From positions 124,001 through 188,000 of the forward strand of contig NZ_CAJNBJ010000001.1 of the NCBI RefSeq assembly GCF_905220995.1: a stretch of 64,000 bases of DNA, in the 5' to 3' direction. Both the position numbers and the translations under genes were made by a program. This DNA is from Nitrospira defluvii (GTDB lineage Bacteria > Nitrospirota > Nitrospiria > Nitrospirales > Nitrospiraceae). Under the pieces are notes generated by a model. It made no database searches. It saw only the letters and a list, made by a program, of their open reading frames with translations, and was not told the origin of the DNA. This document shows, piece by piece, positions 34,657 to 42,985 of this stretch (position 1 is the stretch's first letter; each line of letters begins with the position of its first letter).

Positions 34657-35660
34657 TGCCCCTGACGCTTACAGCGCAGATCAAACAGGCTGCGCGAGAC
34701 CTGGGCTTCGACGTTGTCGGCATCAGCCGGCTGTCGACGCAGAAGCATGAAGCCCCCTCCCGGGGACAACACACTTCCCCCGACAGCCTGCTCACACGGT
34801 TAACAGAATGGCTTCAACGCGGCTTCCACGCCACCATGGCCTGGATGGCCCGTGATCCCCAGAGACGAACGGACCCGGCCCTGGTGTTGCCCGGCTGCCG
34901 CTCCATTCTTTCCCTCGGCATGAATTACTACACCGATGAGCGCGCCGACGAACGACAGGGTAATGGACGTATCGCCCGCTATGCCTGGGGCCGTGACTAC
35001 CACGACATTCTCGGTGATCGCCTCGGACGGCTGGCTGCGCGCCTCAGTACGCTGGCCCCTGGCCACAATCATCGTGCCTATGTCGATACGGGCCCGGTCA
35101 TGGAAAAAGCCTGGGCCCAACAGGCCGGCTTGGGATGGATCGGCAAACACTCCAATCTTGTATCGGCAGAATTCGGCTCCTGGCTCCTGTTGGGAGAAAT
35201 TCTGACGACCGTGGAGTTGGAGCCTGACGAGGCCGGAACGGATCTCTGCGGCAGTTGCACCCTCTGCATTCAAGCCTGCCCGACAGGCGCCATTACCGAG
35301 CCCTATGTCGTCGATGCCGGGCGCTGTATCTCCTACCTGACCATCGAACTTCGTGGCAGTGAGCCCGTCTTATCCGAGGAACTCCGCCGCGGCATCGGCA
35401 ACCGGATTTTCGGCTGCGACGATTGTCTGGACATCTGCCCTTACAACCACCAGGCCATGCCCACCAACGAACCGGGCTTCCAGCCCAGCTCGCTCACGAC
35501 AGCCCCCAACCTCACAGAACTCGCCGATATGGACGAGCAGACCTTCATGGCCACGTTCTCACAGAGCCCCATCAAGCGCGCGAAATACTCCGGGTTCCGG
35601 CGCAACCTGTCCTGGGCCTCAGCCAATAACCCCGCACCGCCGCCGACCAGCCCCCGCTAA
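34656..35660 (+). CDS. queG: Epoxyqueuosine reductase
   Basis: Protein of 334 residues from ATG 34656. Matches QueG: MARDPQRRTDPALVLPGCRSILSLGMNYY, a cobalamin-dependent domain, WIGKHSNLVSAEFGSW, and two [4Fe-4S] motifs CGSCTLCIQACP and CDDCLDICPYN. A HEAT-like C-terminal tail is short. It reduces epoxyqueuosine to queuosine in tRNA. Its start overlaps the upstream stop by one base, and the genes appear co-transcribed. GTG 34641 is a possible alternative start. Confidence 0.93.
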   Translation: MPLTLTAQIKQAARDLGFDVVGISRLSTQKHEAPSRGQHTSPDSLLTRLTEWLQRGFHATMAWMARDPQRRTDPALVLPGCRSILSLGMNYYTDERADERQGNGRIARYAWGRDYHDILGDRLGRLAARLSTLAPGHNHRAYVDTGPVMEKAWAQQAGLGWIGKHSNLVSAEFGSWLLLGEILTTVELEPDEAGTDLCGSCTLCIQACPTGAITEPYVVDAGRCISYLTIELRGSEPVLSEELRRGIGNRIFGCDDCLDICPYNHQAMPTNEPGFQPSSLTTAPNLTELADMDEQTFMATFSQSPIKRAKYSGFRRNLSWASANNPAPPPTSPR

Positions 35661-35752
35661 CCTCGGCCCACTGTTCCTCCCCTGCCGATAGTGGTAGGCT
35701 ACGGCATCACGTCCTCGCTCATTCGAGGATCCACCACAGCCGGCACGAGGCC

Positions 35753-37138
35753 ATGCAGGCACCCACTCTCCTGATCGTCGAAGATGAAGAGCGCATGCGG
35801 CGGCTCTTTGAGCTCGTGTTGAAACCTGCCGGGTACCAGCTGCTTCTGGCGCGTTCCGGAGACGAAGCCCTTCACCTGATCCAAAACCATGACGCCCTCG
35901 ACATGATCATCACGGACCTGCAACTGGGCACGGTGTCAGGCATGCAGGTGCTGGAGGCCGCCCGCCAACAAATCCCCGACGTGCCGGTCCTCATCGTCAC
36001 CGGGTATGGAACCGTGAAGTCGGCCGTCGAGGCGATGCAGAAGGGCGCGTATGACTACATCTCCAAGCCGGTCGACAATGAAGAGCTCAAGATCGTGATC
36101 GCCCGCGCGCTGCAAGTCCGCCAGCTCGCCCGGGACAACCGCACCCTGCGCGCGGGCCTCCAGGAGCAGTTTGGGTTCGACCGCATGGTCAGCGTTTCCA
36201 AGGAAATGGAACTCGTGAAGCGGCTGGCGAAGGAAGTCGCGGCCACCGATGCCACCGTGCTGATCACGGGGGAAAGCGGCACGGGCAAGGATCTGCTGGC
36301 ACGCGCCATTCACCTGATCAGCCCGCGTGCTCACGGACCGATGGTAGCCTTGAATTGCGCCGGCATTCCCGAACACCTACTTGAATCCGAGCTGTTCGGC
36401 TATGAAAAGGGCGCTTTTACCGATGCCAAGAAATCCAAGCCAGGCCGCTTTCAGATCGCCGATCGAGGCACGCTGTTCTTGGATGAAATCGGCGAACTCA
36501 GCCTCACGGCCCAGGCAAAACTGCTACGGGTGCTCGAGCAGCATGTCGTGGAGCCGCTGGGCGGTGTCCGCAGCATCCCCGTGGATATTCGGGTGATCGC
36601 GGCCACCAACCGGGAATTACCCGATCTCATCAAGGCCGGCCGGTTCCGTCTGGACCTGTATTACCGTTTGAATGTCTACCAGCTCCGCATGCCGCCCCTA
36701 CGGGAACGGCCGGAAGACATTGAGCCGATTCTCACCCAGTTCCTCAACCAGGCCCGTCGCGAGCGTGGCAGCCGCATCAAAGGGATCGCTCCCGACGCCC
36801 TTGCCATGCTGAAGTCCTATGCCTGGCCTGGGAACGTCCGGGAACTTCACAACGTCGTGGAATGGCTGACCATCACCTGTAAGCAAGACACGATTCTGCC
36901 CGAGCACCTTCCGGCCTCCCTGCACGCCTCGCCGCCTCAACCTTCCGGCCTACAGGCAGACGCGCCATCACTGCTGTCGCTGGGACTCTCGGTCGAGGAA
37001 GTGGAGAAAGCGATGCTCCAGGAAGCTCTTCAGAAAAGCGGGGGGAATGTGTCCGAAGCGAGCCGTCTGCTGAAGATGACCCGCAACACATTGCGATATC
37101 GAATGGCTAAACACAACCTCTCGCAGCCTCAAGGCTGA
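35753..37138 (+). CDS. NtrC-family sigma-54 response regulator
   Basis: Protein of 461 residues. REC domain with Asp55 in MIITDLQLG. AAA+ domain (about 145-375): Walker A GESGTGKD, then GAFTDA at 220-225 instead of the usual GAFTGA, Walker B TLFLDEIGE, and the RLDLYYRLNVYQLRMPPLRER box. The C-terminal Fis-type HTH lies at about 415-458 (KSGGNVSEASRLLKMTRNTLRYRM). It should activate sigma-54 promoters on phosphorylation by the kinase that follows, whose ATG overlaps its stop (TGATG). Confidence 0.92.
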   Translation: MQAPTLLIVEDEERMRRLFELVLKPAGYQLLLARSGDEALHLIQNHDALDMIITDLQLGTVSGMQVLEAARQQIPDVPVLIVTGYGTVKSAVEAMQKGAYDYISKPVDNEELKIVIARALQVRQLARDNRTLRAGLQEQFGFDRMVSVSKEMELVKRLAKEVAATDATVLITGESGTGKDLLARAIHLISPRAHGPMVALNCAGIPEHLLESELFGYEKGAFTDAKKSKPGRFQIADRGTLFLDEIGELSLTAQAKLLRVLEQHVVEPLGGVRSIPVDIRVIAATNRELPDLIKAGRFRLDLYYRLNVYQLRMPPLRERPEDIEPILTQFLNQARRERGSRIKGIAPDALAMLKSYAWPGNVRELHNVVEWLTITCKQDTILPEHLPASLHASPPQPSGLQADAPSLLSLGLSVEEVEKAMLQEALQKSGGNVSEASRLLKMTRNTLRYRMAKHNLSQPQG

Positions 37139-39057
37139 TGCACCCTCCAGCACGAACCGGGCGGCTTCAGAGAAAGTTCTTCTTTGCGCTGTTGATTGTC
37201 GGCATCGTGCCCGGCATGGTCGCGCTCTGGGCGACTTATCACTCCAGCACCGCCACCCTCAAGCAAGCCATCGGCGAAGGGTTTCAGGAAATCGCACGCT
37301 CCACATCGATTCGCCTGGCAACCGCCGTGGATGATGAAATCGATCGCGCCGCTCAACTGGCCGCAACCCTGGCATCTCAACACACGCAGGACTCATCCGC
37401 TGCGGACATCCGCAGCGCTCGAACACCTGCACCTTCCCAGCAGATGCGGCGGCTGGCTCCCGGCTTAATTACGCCGCACGTTCTCGACATCTGGGCCCGC
37501 GAATCGCGGCACTATGCGCGTATCACCGTCGCCGACCACCAAGGACTCGTCATTGCCTCCACGGACCCTGCCGTCTCGCCGCGACAGGAAAACCAGGCCT
37601 GGTGGCGCGAAGGCATGCAGGCACCAGCCGGCACTGCCTACGTGAGCAACGTGGCCACGGATGCGGGGAACAGCGATGCCTTGTTTCACATTGCCGTCCC
37701 CATCGTCGACAATCCAGGGAGTGGCTCGATCGGGGTCGTCGGCCTCGTCCTCCGTCGCAGCCTGCTCACGCAGATGATCCTCCCGATCCACATCGGGAAC
37801 ACCGGCCATGCCATGCTGCTCGACACCCAAGGCACCCCCCTGATCTGTCCGGTACTGCCACCCACCGCACACCTGATCCCCTCCGGCCTGATGAACCGAT
37901 TGGCGATGGACCATCCTCTCTGGCTGGTCGCGGACGACGACGCACACGGCGGGCGCGATGCGATCGTTGGGGCCGCGCCGGTGCGCTTCAGCCACCGCCT
38001 CACGCCCTCCAGCCTTGACGGAAACCGGTGGTACACCTTCATCCGTCAGGCACCGGAGGAGACCTACGCACCGGTCTACGCCTTGTTGCTGACTGTGGGA
38101 ATAATCGGCTTCGGACTGGTCATCGTCCTGTCAGGCCTGGGCTTCGTGGTCGGTTCCCGCATCGTCAAACCCATTACGGCACTCCAACGCGAAGCCGAAG
38201 GGCTACGCCTCGACTTGGCGACGCCGGAGACGCCCAACGCTCCCCCACCCGTGATTGCGTCGTTACCGCAGGACTACCGCACGGGCGATGAGATCGAGGA
38301 CCTCGCCACGACCTTCGCCGCCATGCGGGCGGTGTTGGAAGAAAGCCTCCGCACGATCCGCTCCCAGCAGCATGAACTGATCCGGCAGGAGAAGCTGGCC
38401 TCGGTGGGACAATTGCTGGCCGCCCTCGCTCACGACCTGCGCAATCCGCTCGGCGTCATCCGAAGCTCCGCACAGATCGTGCTAGAGGGACCGCAGGAAG
38501 AACCGATACGACAGGAGATGGCCCGGTATATCATCGACGAAGTCGACAAACTCTCGCAGCGCCTCCACGATTTTCTCCGTTACGCGAGGCAGAAACCGCC
38601 GGACCTCACCAACACCTCCGCAGAAGACGCGGTGCGCGCGGCCCTCAAACAATGGGAGGCACAGGGAGGACATGAACGGATCCGAGTTGAGCACCGATTC
38701 GGTCCCAACCTGCCACCGGTTCGCATTGATCCCGAACAGATCAAAGAAGCGCTGATGAATGTGCTGATCAATGCACGGGAAGCCATGCCCGACGGAGGGA
38801 CACTCACTCTCACCACCAGGTTGGGCTCGGAAGGCGATGTGGAAATTGAAGTGGCGGACACGGGAAGCGGAATCCAGACCGATCACCTCGCACGGATCTT
38901 CGAACCATTCTTTACCACCAAGGCTTATGGAACCGGACTTGGCCTCACGAACGTCAAACGGCTCATCGAGGATAATGGAGGAACTCTGGCCGTGACCAGC
39001 GAGGTAGGGAAAGGAACGTCCTGCACACTCCGCTTTCGTCCCGCAGGGGCGGGCTGA
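37138..39057 (+). CDS. Membrane sensor histidine kinase (cache-HAMP-HisKA-HATPase)
   Basis: Protein of 639 residues. TM1 at about 14-32, a periplasmic cache-like sensor (about 35-310, with DNPGSGSIGVVGLVLR), TM2 at about 320-345, then a HAMP segment. HisKA has His432 in LAALAHDLRNPLG, and the HATPase end shows NVLINAREAMPDGG, VEIEVADTGSGI, IFEPFFTTKAYGTGLGL. It should phosphorylate the NtrC-type partner upstream. A hairpin (GCGTCG TT CGACGC, 39081-39094) follows its stop. Confidence 0.92.
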   Translation: MHPPARTGRLQRKFFFALLIVGIVPGMVALWATYHSSTATLKQAIGEGFQEIARSTSIRLATAVDDEIDRAAQLAATLASQHTQDSSAADIRSARTPAPSQQMRRLAPGLITPHVLDIWARESRHYARITVADHQGLVIASTDPAVSPRQENQAWWREGMQAPAGTAYVSNVATDAGNSDALFHIAVPIVDNPGSGSIGVVGLVLRRSLLTQMILPIHIGNTGHAMLLDTQGTPLICPVLPPTAHLIPSGLMNRLAMDHPLWLVADDDAHGGRDAIVGAAPVRFSHRLTPSSLDGNRWYTFIRQAPEETYAPVYALLLTVGIIGFGLVIVLSGLGFVVGSRIVKPITALQREAEGLRLDLATPETPNAPPPVIASLPQDYRTGDEIEDLATTFAAMRAVLEESLRTIRSQQHELIRQEKLASVGQLLAALAHDLRNPLGVIRSSAQIVLEGPQEEPIRQEMARYIIDEVDKLSQRLHDFLRYARQKPPDLTNTSAEDAVRAALKQWEAQGGHERIRVEHRFGPNLPPVRIDPEQIKEALMNVLINAREAMPDGGTLTLTTRLGSEGDVEIEVADTGSGIQTDHLARIFEPFFTTKAYGTGLGLTNVKRLIEDNGGTLAVTSEVGKGTSCTLRFRPAGAG

Positions 39058-39080
39058 GCAAAAAGGCCATCGTTCGTGAA

Positions 39081-39094
39081 GCGTCGTTCGACGC
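39081..39094 (+). terminator. Perfect short hairpin after the kinase gene, possible terminator
   Basis: GCGTCG and CGACGC flank TT, 24 bases after the kinase stop. No T-run follows, so termination would be non-canonical, or this may be part of the repeat region that follows. Confidence 0.3.
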
Positions 39095-39134
39095 GAGCAC
39101 GCCGCTGGCGACCAAGCGAAGCAGCATGGCAGGC

Positions 39135-39310
39135 GGCTCAAACAGGCCGTCCAGCAAGGCCGCAGCGAGGCGCACGGCGCGAGGAATAACGAGCGCCACG
39201 TTTGTGCGCGCCCGCGAGCCGGTGAGCGGGCAGTGTCTTAGCAATCTTCACGCGTCAATGCGGCAAGCCGCCCAGCGCCGCGAGAACGCTGCAGGCGGCC
39301 TGTTTCAGCC
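39135..39310 (+). repeat. Intergenic palindromic repeat, copy C
   Basis: Begins GGCTCAAACAGGCCGTCCAGC (39135-39155) and ends with an inverted partner at 39288-39310 (GCTGCAGGCGGCCTGTTTCAGCC). It contains AAGGCCGCAG (39156-39165) and GAGAACGCT. The outer 17 bases pair almost completely, with a repeated GCTC/GCTG mismatch as in copy B. Confidence 0.75.
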
Positions 39311-39318
39311 GCCTGCCA

Positions 39319-40185
39319 CTAGACACGCTTGGTCATTCGGGAGAACCGCTCCTGCAAGATCACCCCCGTGGAGGTGAGATGTTTGCCCTGTATCGTTTTT
39401 TGCACCGCTTCGATGCGTGCAGTAAAATTCGGATGCGTCTTGAACAGCGCGCGATCATCACCCTTCAACTCCCGCAAGCGCGTCAGCAACCCGACATAGG
39501 CCTCCGGATCGTATCCGACTCGCGCGGCAAAGACTTCGCCGATCGTATCGGCCTCCATTTCCTTCCCCTGGTCCAGCCCTTCGTCGAGGAGTTTCTTGAC
39601 GGCCCCGTCGATCACGTTCTTGAACGCAGCCGGATTACTGGTCGCATAGGAGAGGCCTGCCTCTGTCACACCGGCCAGGCGCTTGCTCCGCTGAATAATA
39701 TCGAGGATGTGCTTCTGGCTCACATGGGCGATCTCGTGCCCCAACACGGCAGCCAGTTCCGCCTCGTTCCTGACCTGTTTGAGCAGCCCGCGAGTCACAA
39801 AAATGTACCCGGCCGGCGCGGCGAAGGCGTTGATGGACTCATGTTCCAGAATCGCCACCCGGTAGGGAATGTCCGGCCGATCCGAGGTGTTGGCCACGGC
39901 CCTCGCAACAAGGTTCACGTATCGGACCAGCTCCGGCTGGTCCACGACACCACCGTAACGGGCCACCACCTGCAGGGCCATCGCCTGCCCAATCGAAGAT
40001 TCTTCCTCATAGCCGATGGGAAAGAGACTGCCGACGACATTCCCGACTCCATGGATGGCCCCAGCCAACCGCGGGTTTCCGGATTGCCGCGCGAGATCTT
40101 CCCCGGCACGTTGAACCTCCGCACAGCCGGCCACGGTCAGAGACAGCGCGAGCAGACTTGCCGTCACGACGTGATTATTTCGCAT
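39319..40185 (-). CDS. M48-family metalloprotease lipoprotein (BepA/YfgC-like)
   Basis: Protein of 288 residues. The start is ATG 40185, 11 bases inside the upstream SH3 gene. Lipobox VAGC (Cys21). M48 zinc site HEIAH at residues 150-154 and the third ligand in GKEMEADTIG. It probably degrades or refolds misassembled envelope proteins in the periplasm. It shares a coupled end with the SH3-domain gene. Copy C of the repeat ends eight bases beyond its stop. Confidence 0.9.
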   Translation of the reverse strand: MRNNHVVTASLLALSLTVAGCAEVQRAGEDLARQSGNPRLAGAIHGVGNVVGSLFPIGYEEESSIGQAMALQVVARYGGVVDQPELVRYVNLVARAVANTSDRPDIPYRVAILEHESINAFAAPAGYIFVTRGLLKQVRNEAELAAVLGHEIAHVSQKHILDIIQRSKRLAGVTEAGLSYATSNPAAFKNVIDGAVKKLLDEGLDQGKEMEADTIGEVFAARVGYDPEAYVGLLTRLRELKGDDRALFKTHPNFTARIEAVQKTIQGKHLTSTGVILQERFSRMTKRV

Positions 40186-40687
40186 ATTCGCCAAGCCCTC
40201 CTTCCCGCAGAAACTCTTCAACCTCCTGATCGGCAATCTGGTACGCTGTCATGCGATCCACCGCTTCACGATCCCTCGCCGACACGCCGGTGCGGTCGGC
40301 ATACCCTTCCGATGCCTTGTCCAGGCCCCTGGCCCCGGCTGATGCCGTGGTCGCCGAGGCGTCACCGCCGCGCATACTTTGCCCGAGCCTGGCCAGCGCA
40401 TCATTGGTCCCGGAGGGTTTTGTGCTCGACGTTTTGTTGGAGAAAATCCATCCTTTGGCACCGGTAGCCGTCTTGACCTCCACCCAGCTGCCGTCGCGAC
40501 CGACCACTTCCAGCGCATCACCGTACTTGACGTTGCCGACCACCGCATCCAACGAGGTTTTCCCTAAACGGAGTTGCGCGGTCTTCGCTTGCACATAGAC
40601 CGTCTCAGCCCACGCCTCTACGCCTCCCGTCACCAGCACGGCGCAGAATGCGACCAATGGAATCCAGTTTCGTCGTGGTTGTGTCAC
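40175..40687 (-). CDS. Exported SH3-domain protein
   Basis: Protein of 170 residues. A signal peptide (1-27, GVEAWAE) precedes a bacterial SH3 domain (about 28-85: VYVQAKTAQLRLGKTSLDAVVGNVKYGDALEVVGRDGSWVEVKTATGAKGWIF) and an Ala/Gly/Ser/Thr-rich tail ending in acidic EEFLREGGLGEY. SH3b domains usually bind peptidoglycan. Its coupling to the M48 protease suggests joint work at the cell wall, which is inference. Confidence 0.85.
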   Translation of the reverse strand: MTQPRRNWIPLVAFCAVLVTGGVEAWAETVYVQAKTAQLRLGKTSLDAVVGNVKYGDALEVVGRDGSWVEVKTATGAKGWIFSNKTSSTKPSGTNDALARLGQSMRGGDASATTASAGARGLDKASEGYADRTGVSARDREAVDRMTAYQIADQEVEEFLREGGLGEYAK

Positions 40688-40712
40688 AGCGTCCTCCCCT
40701 CAACACCGCAGC

Positions 40713-42851
40713 TTACTTTGATGTCATCTCATACACCCCGTCCCAGTCGGCCGGCGGGGGTGTGTGCCGATAGTTGGTGGACCGTTCCACGTAAACCCGT
40801 GACGGTCCATCCGACGGATCCATGGCGAGCGCCTCGGTGAATCGCGTACAGGCGGTCTCAAAATCTCGCTGTTTGTAGGCCGCCAGCCCCTCCAGATACC
40901 GATCGACGACACGTCGTTTCGCCTCGTCCACCTGCCCGTTCCGGCCCAGGAGTTCGAACACGACGACCGGCTCTTTTTTACCTTTCACTCGTAACAGATC
41001 GATCTCGCGCACTTCAACGTCGTTCTTGGCCAGTTCGGCGGTCCGCTGTCCGATCAGGATCAACGTATCGTAATATTTGCTCGCGCCTTCCAGACGCGAC
41101 GCCAGATTGACGCTGTCGCCCGTCACCGTATATTCCATGCGCTCCTCGGACCCCATGTTCCCCACGATGCAGGGGCCGGAATTGATGCCGATTCTGGCCC
41201 CGATCTCCGGGAGTCCCTCCTCCACCCAGATGCGGCGAAGTCTGGCCAATTCGGCCTGACAGTCCAGCGCGGCATAACAGGCCAGCGACGCATGCTTCGG
41301 ATCGTCGAGCGGCGCCCCGAAGAGCGCCATGATCCCGTCCCCCAAATACTTGTTCACATTCCCGCGATGGCTCGTCTTGATGATCGTCGTCATCGCCGAG
41401 AGGTAGCGGTTGAGCAAGGCCACAAGATCCTCGGGCGTCATCTTCTCCGAAATCGTGGTGAAGCCCGCGATATCGGAAAACAGGATGGAGATTTCCTTCT
41501 TCTCTCCCCCCAGCCTGATGGCCTCGGGGTTGCGCATGATCTCCTCGACCACCTCGGACGACATGTATTTGTCGAAAGCCGCACGCATGAGCCGACGCTG
41601 TTTGCCTTCAGTCACATATTCGACCGTCGCCGCGGTACCGAACGTCACGACCAACGCTACCTCCGGAAAAACAAGTTCCAGCCAACGCGCATGTCCGCCG
41701 AACGCATGCGCCACCAGGCCGTAGTAGGCCACGGCCAGCCCCAACGTGACGCCGAATTTCGCCGGATATGATCGGAACAACATGAAAGTCCCGGCTGAAG
41801 CGAGACACAGCCCTAACAGGACGGTCAATGAAAACCAGGGTGGAGCGGCCTGCAACCCCTGCCCATGGAGCACATTGTCCAAGGCCGCCATGTGGATCAA
41901 CACCCCGGGCGTGGCGGAGGCAAACGGGGTCACTCGAAGATCGTACAACCCGGCAGCCGTCCCAGCGATAAACACGACCTTGTCTTTGAAGAGCGTCGCG
42001 TCCAACGCTGGTCGTTCCCCCTTCTGCTGCTGGGCAAACGCCTGTAACACCCGCCCGATCGAATACTTTCGGACATGGTACGTCTCCTCCAAGGACCCGT
42101 GCCACCGGATCAACAGACGGCCATCGGCATCGAGCGGCACGCTGGTGTTACCGATCTGTACCCGGCCGTCCTTGACGGTGATCCCCTCCGCCCCGAGCAG
42201 ATAGCGAGCAACCGCGAGGGAGAGGTGCGGCACGAACCGCCCGTTCACCTGCCCCAGCAACGGAATGCGTCTCGTGGGGCCGTCGGCGTCGGCTGACAGA
42301 TTGATGACACCCAGCCCCCTCGCCTGCTGGGCCAACACAGGAATCGGGAGTTTCACTCCACCCTGATGCGCGGCAACCCGGTCCGATTCCGGCAGTTCGA
42401 CTTTCAGAGTCGCGCGGGATTGCAGATCCGGAGGAAGCTGACCCGGCTCGGCCTGGAACAACATCGGCAGGAACACATTATCTGCCGCGCGCATGTCGTC
42501 CGCAAACGACTGATCAAATTCCTCGGCATTTTCATCCGGCTCAAAAAACATCACATCGAACACGACGGCCCGCGCACCCGCCTGCTTGAGATACCGCACA
42601 ACATACCCATAGCGATCGCGCGGCCAGGGCCAGCGCCCGAAGGCCTCCAAGCTCGACTCATCAATGGCCAGCAGCACAAGATTGGAATCCGCCTTGGCGG
42701 GTTCGGCGTAGCGACGGACAAGATGATCCAGCGCCTTGAGTTCCGCGACCTCAAACCACCGGGTCATGCGCAGTCCTGCCACGAAGGCACAGACCGCGAG
42801 GCCGACTGCAAGCGCGGAGAGAATTTTAGTTGTCTGGGTCGAAGAGGACAT
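40713..42851 (-). CDS. CHASE2 adenylate/guanylate cyclase
   Basis: Protein of 712 residues. N-terminal TM, a CHASE2 sensor (about 35-315, with FDVMFFEPDENAEEFD), a cluster of TM helices (about 325-425), and a class III nucleotidyl cyclase (about 450-625): ILFSDIAGFT and KYLGDGIMALFG hold the metal Asps, and GDSVNLASRLEG is the conserved end. A TPR-like tail follows. It would make cAMP or cGMP in response to a periplasmic cue. The substrate-specifying residues were not scored. Confidence 0.9.
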   Translation of the reverse strand: MSSSTQTTKILSALAVGLAVCAFVAGLRMTRWFEVAELKALDHLVRRYAEPAKADSNLVLLAIDESSLEAFGRWPWPRDRYGYVVRYLKQAGARAVVFDVMFFEPDENAEEFDQSFADDMRAADNVFLPMLFQAEPGQLPPDLQSRATLKVELPESDRVAAHQGGVKLPIPVLAQQARGLGVINLSADADGPTRRIPLLGQVNGRFVPHLSLAVARYLLGAEGITVKDGRVQIGNTSVPLDADGRLLIRWHGSLEETYHVRKYSIGRVLQAFAQQQKGERPALDATLFKDKVVFIAGTAAGLYDLRVTPFASATPGVLIHMAALDNVLHGQGLQAAPPWFSLTVLLGLCLASAGTFMLFRSYPAKFGVTLGLAVAYYGLVAHAFGGHARWLELVFPEVALVVTFGTAATVEYVTEGKQRRLMRAAFDKYMSSEVVEEIMRNPEAIRLGGEKKEISILFSDIAGFTTISEKMTPEDLVALLNRYLSAMTTIIKTSHRGNVNKYLGDGIMALFGAPLDDPKHASLACYAALDCQAELARLRRIWVEEGLPEIGARIGINSGPCIVGNMGSEERMEYTVTGDSVNLASRLEGASKYYDTLILIGQRTAELAKNDVEVREIDLLRVKGKKEPVVVFELLGRNGQVDEAKRRVVDRYLEGLAAYKQRDFETACTRFTEALAMDPSDGPSRVYVERSTNYRHTPPPADWDGVYEMTSK

Positions 42852-42985
42852 CGAGACGATTCAACCGGTGTAACAGTCTGTACGGGATGGGCTATCGTAC
42901 TGGAGAACGGGTGAGAGGGAAAGAGGCGGGAAACGGCCGCATCTCCCGGCAAGGAAAACCAGCGGCCTGGTCCGCATCCTGACCG

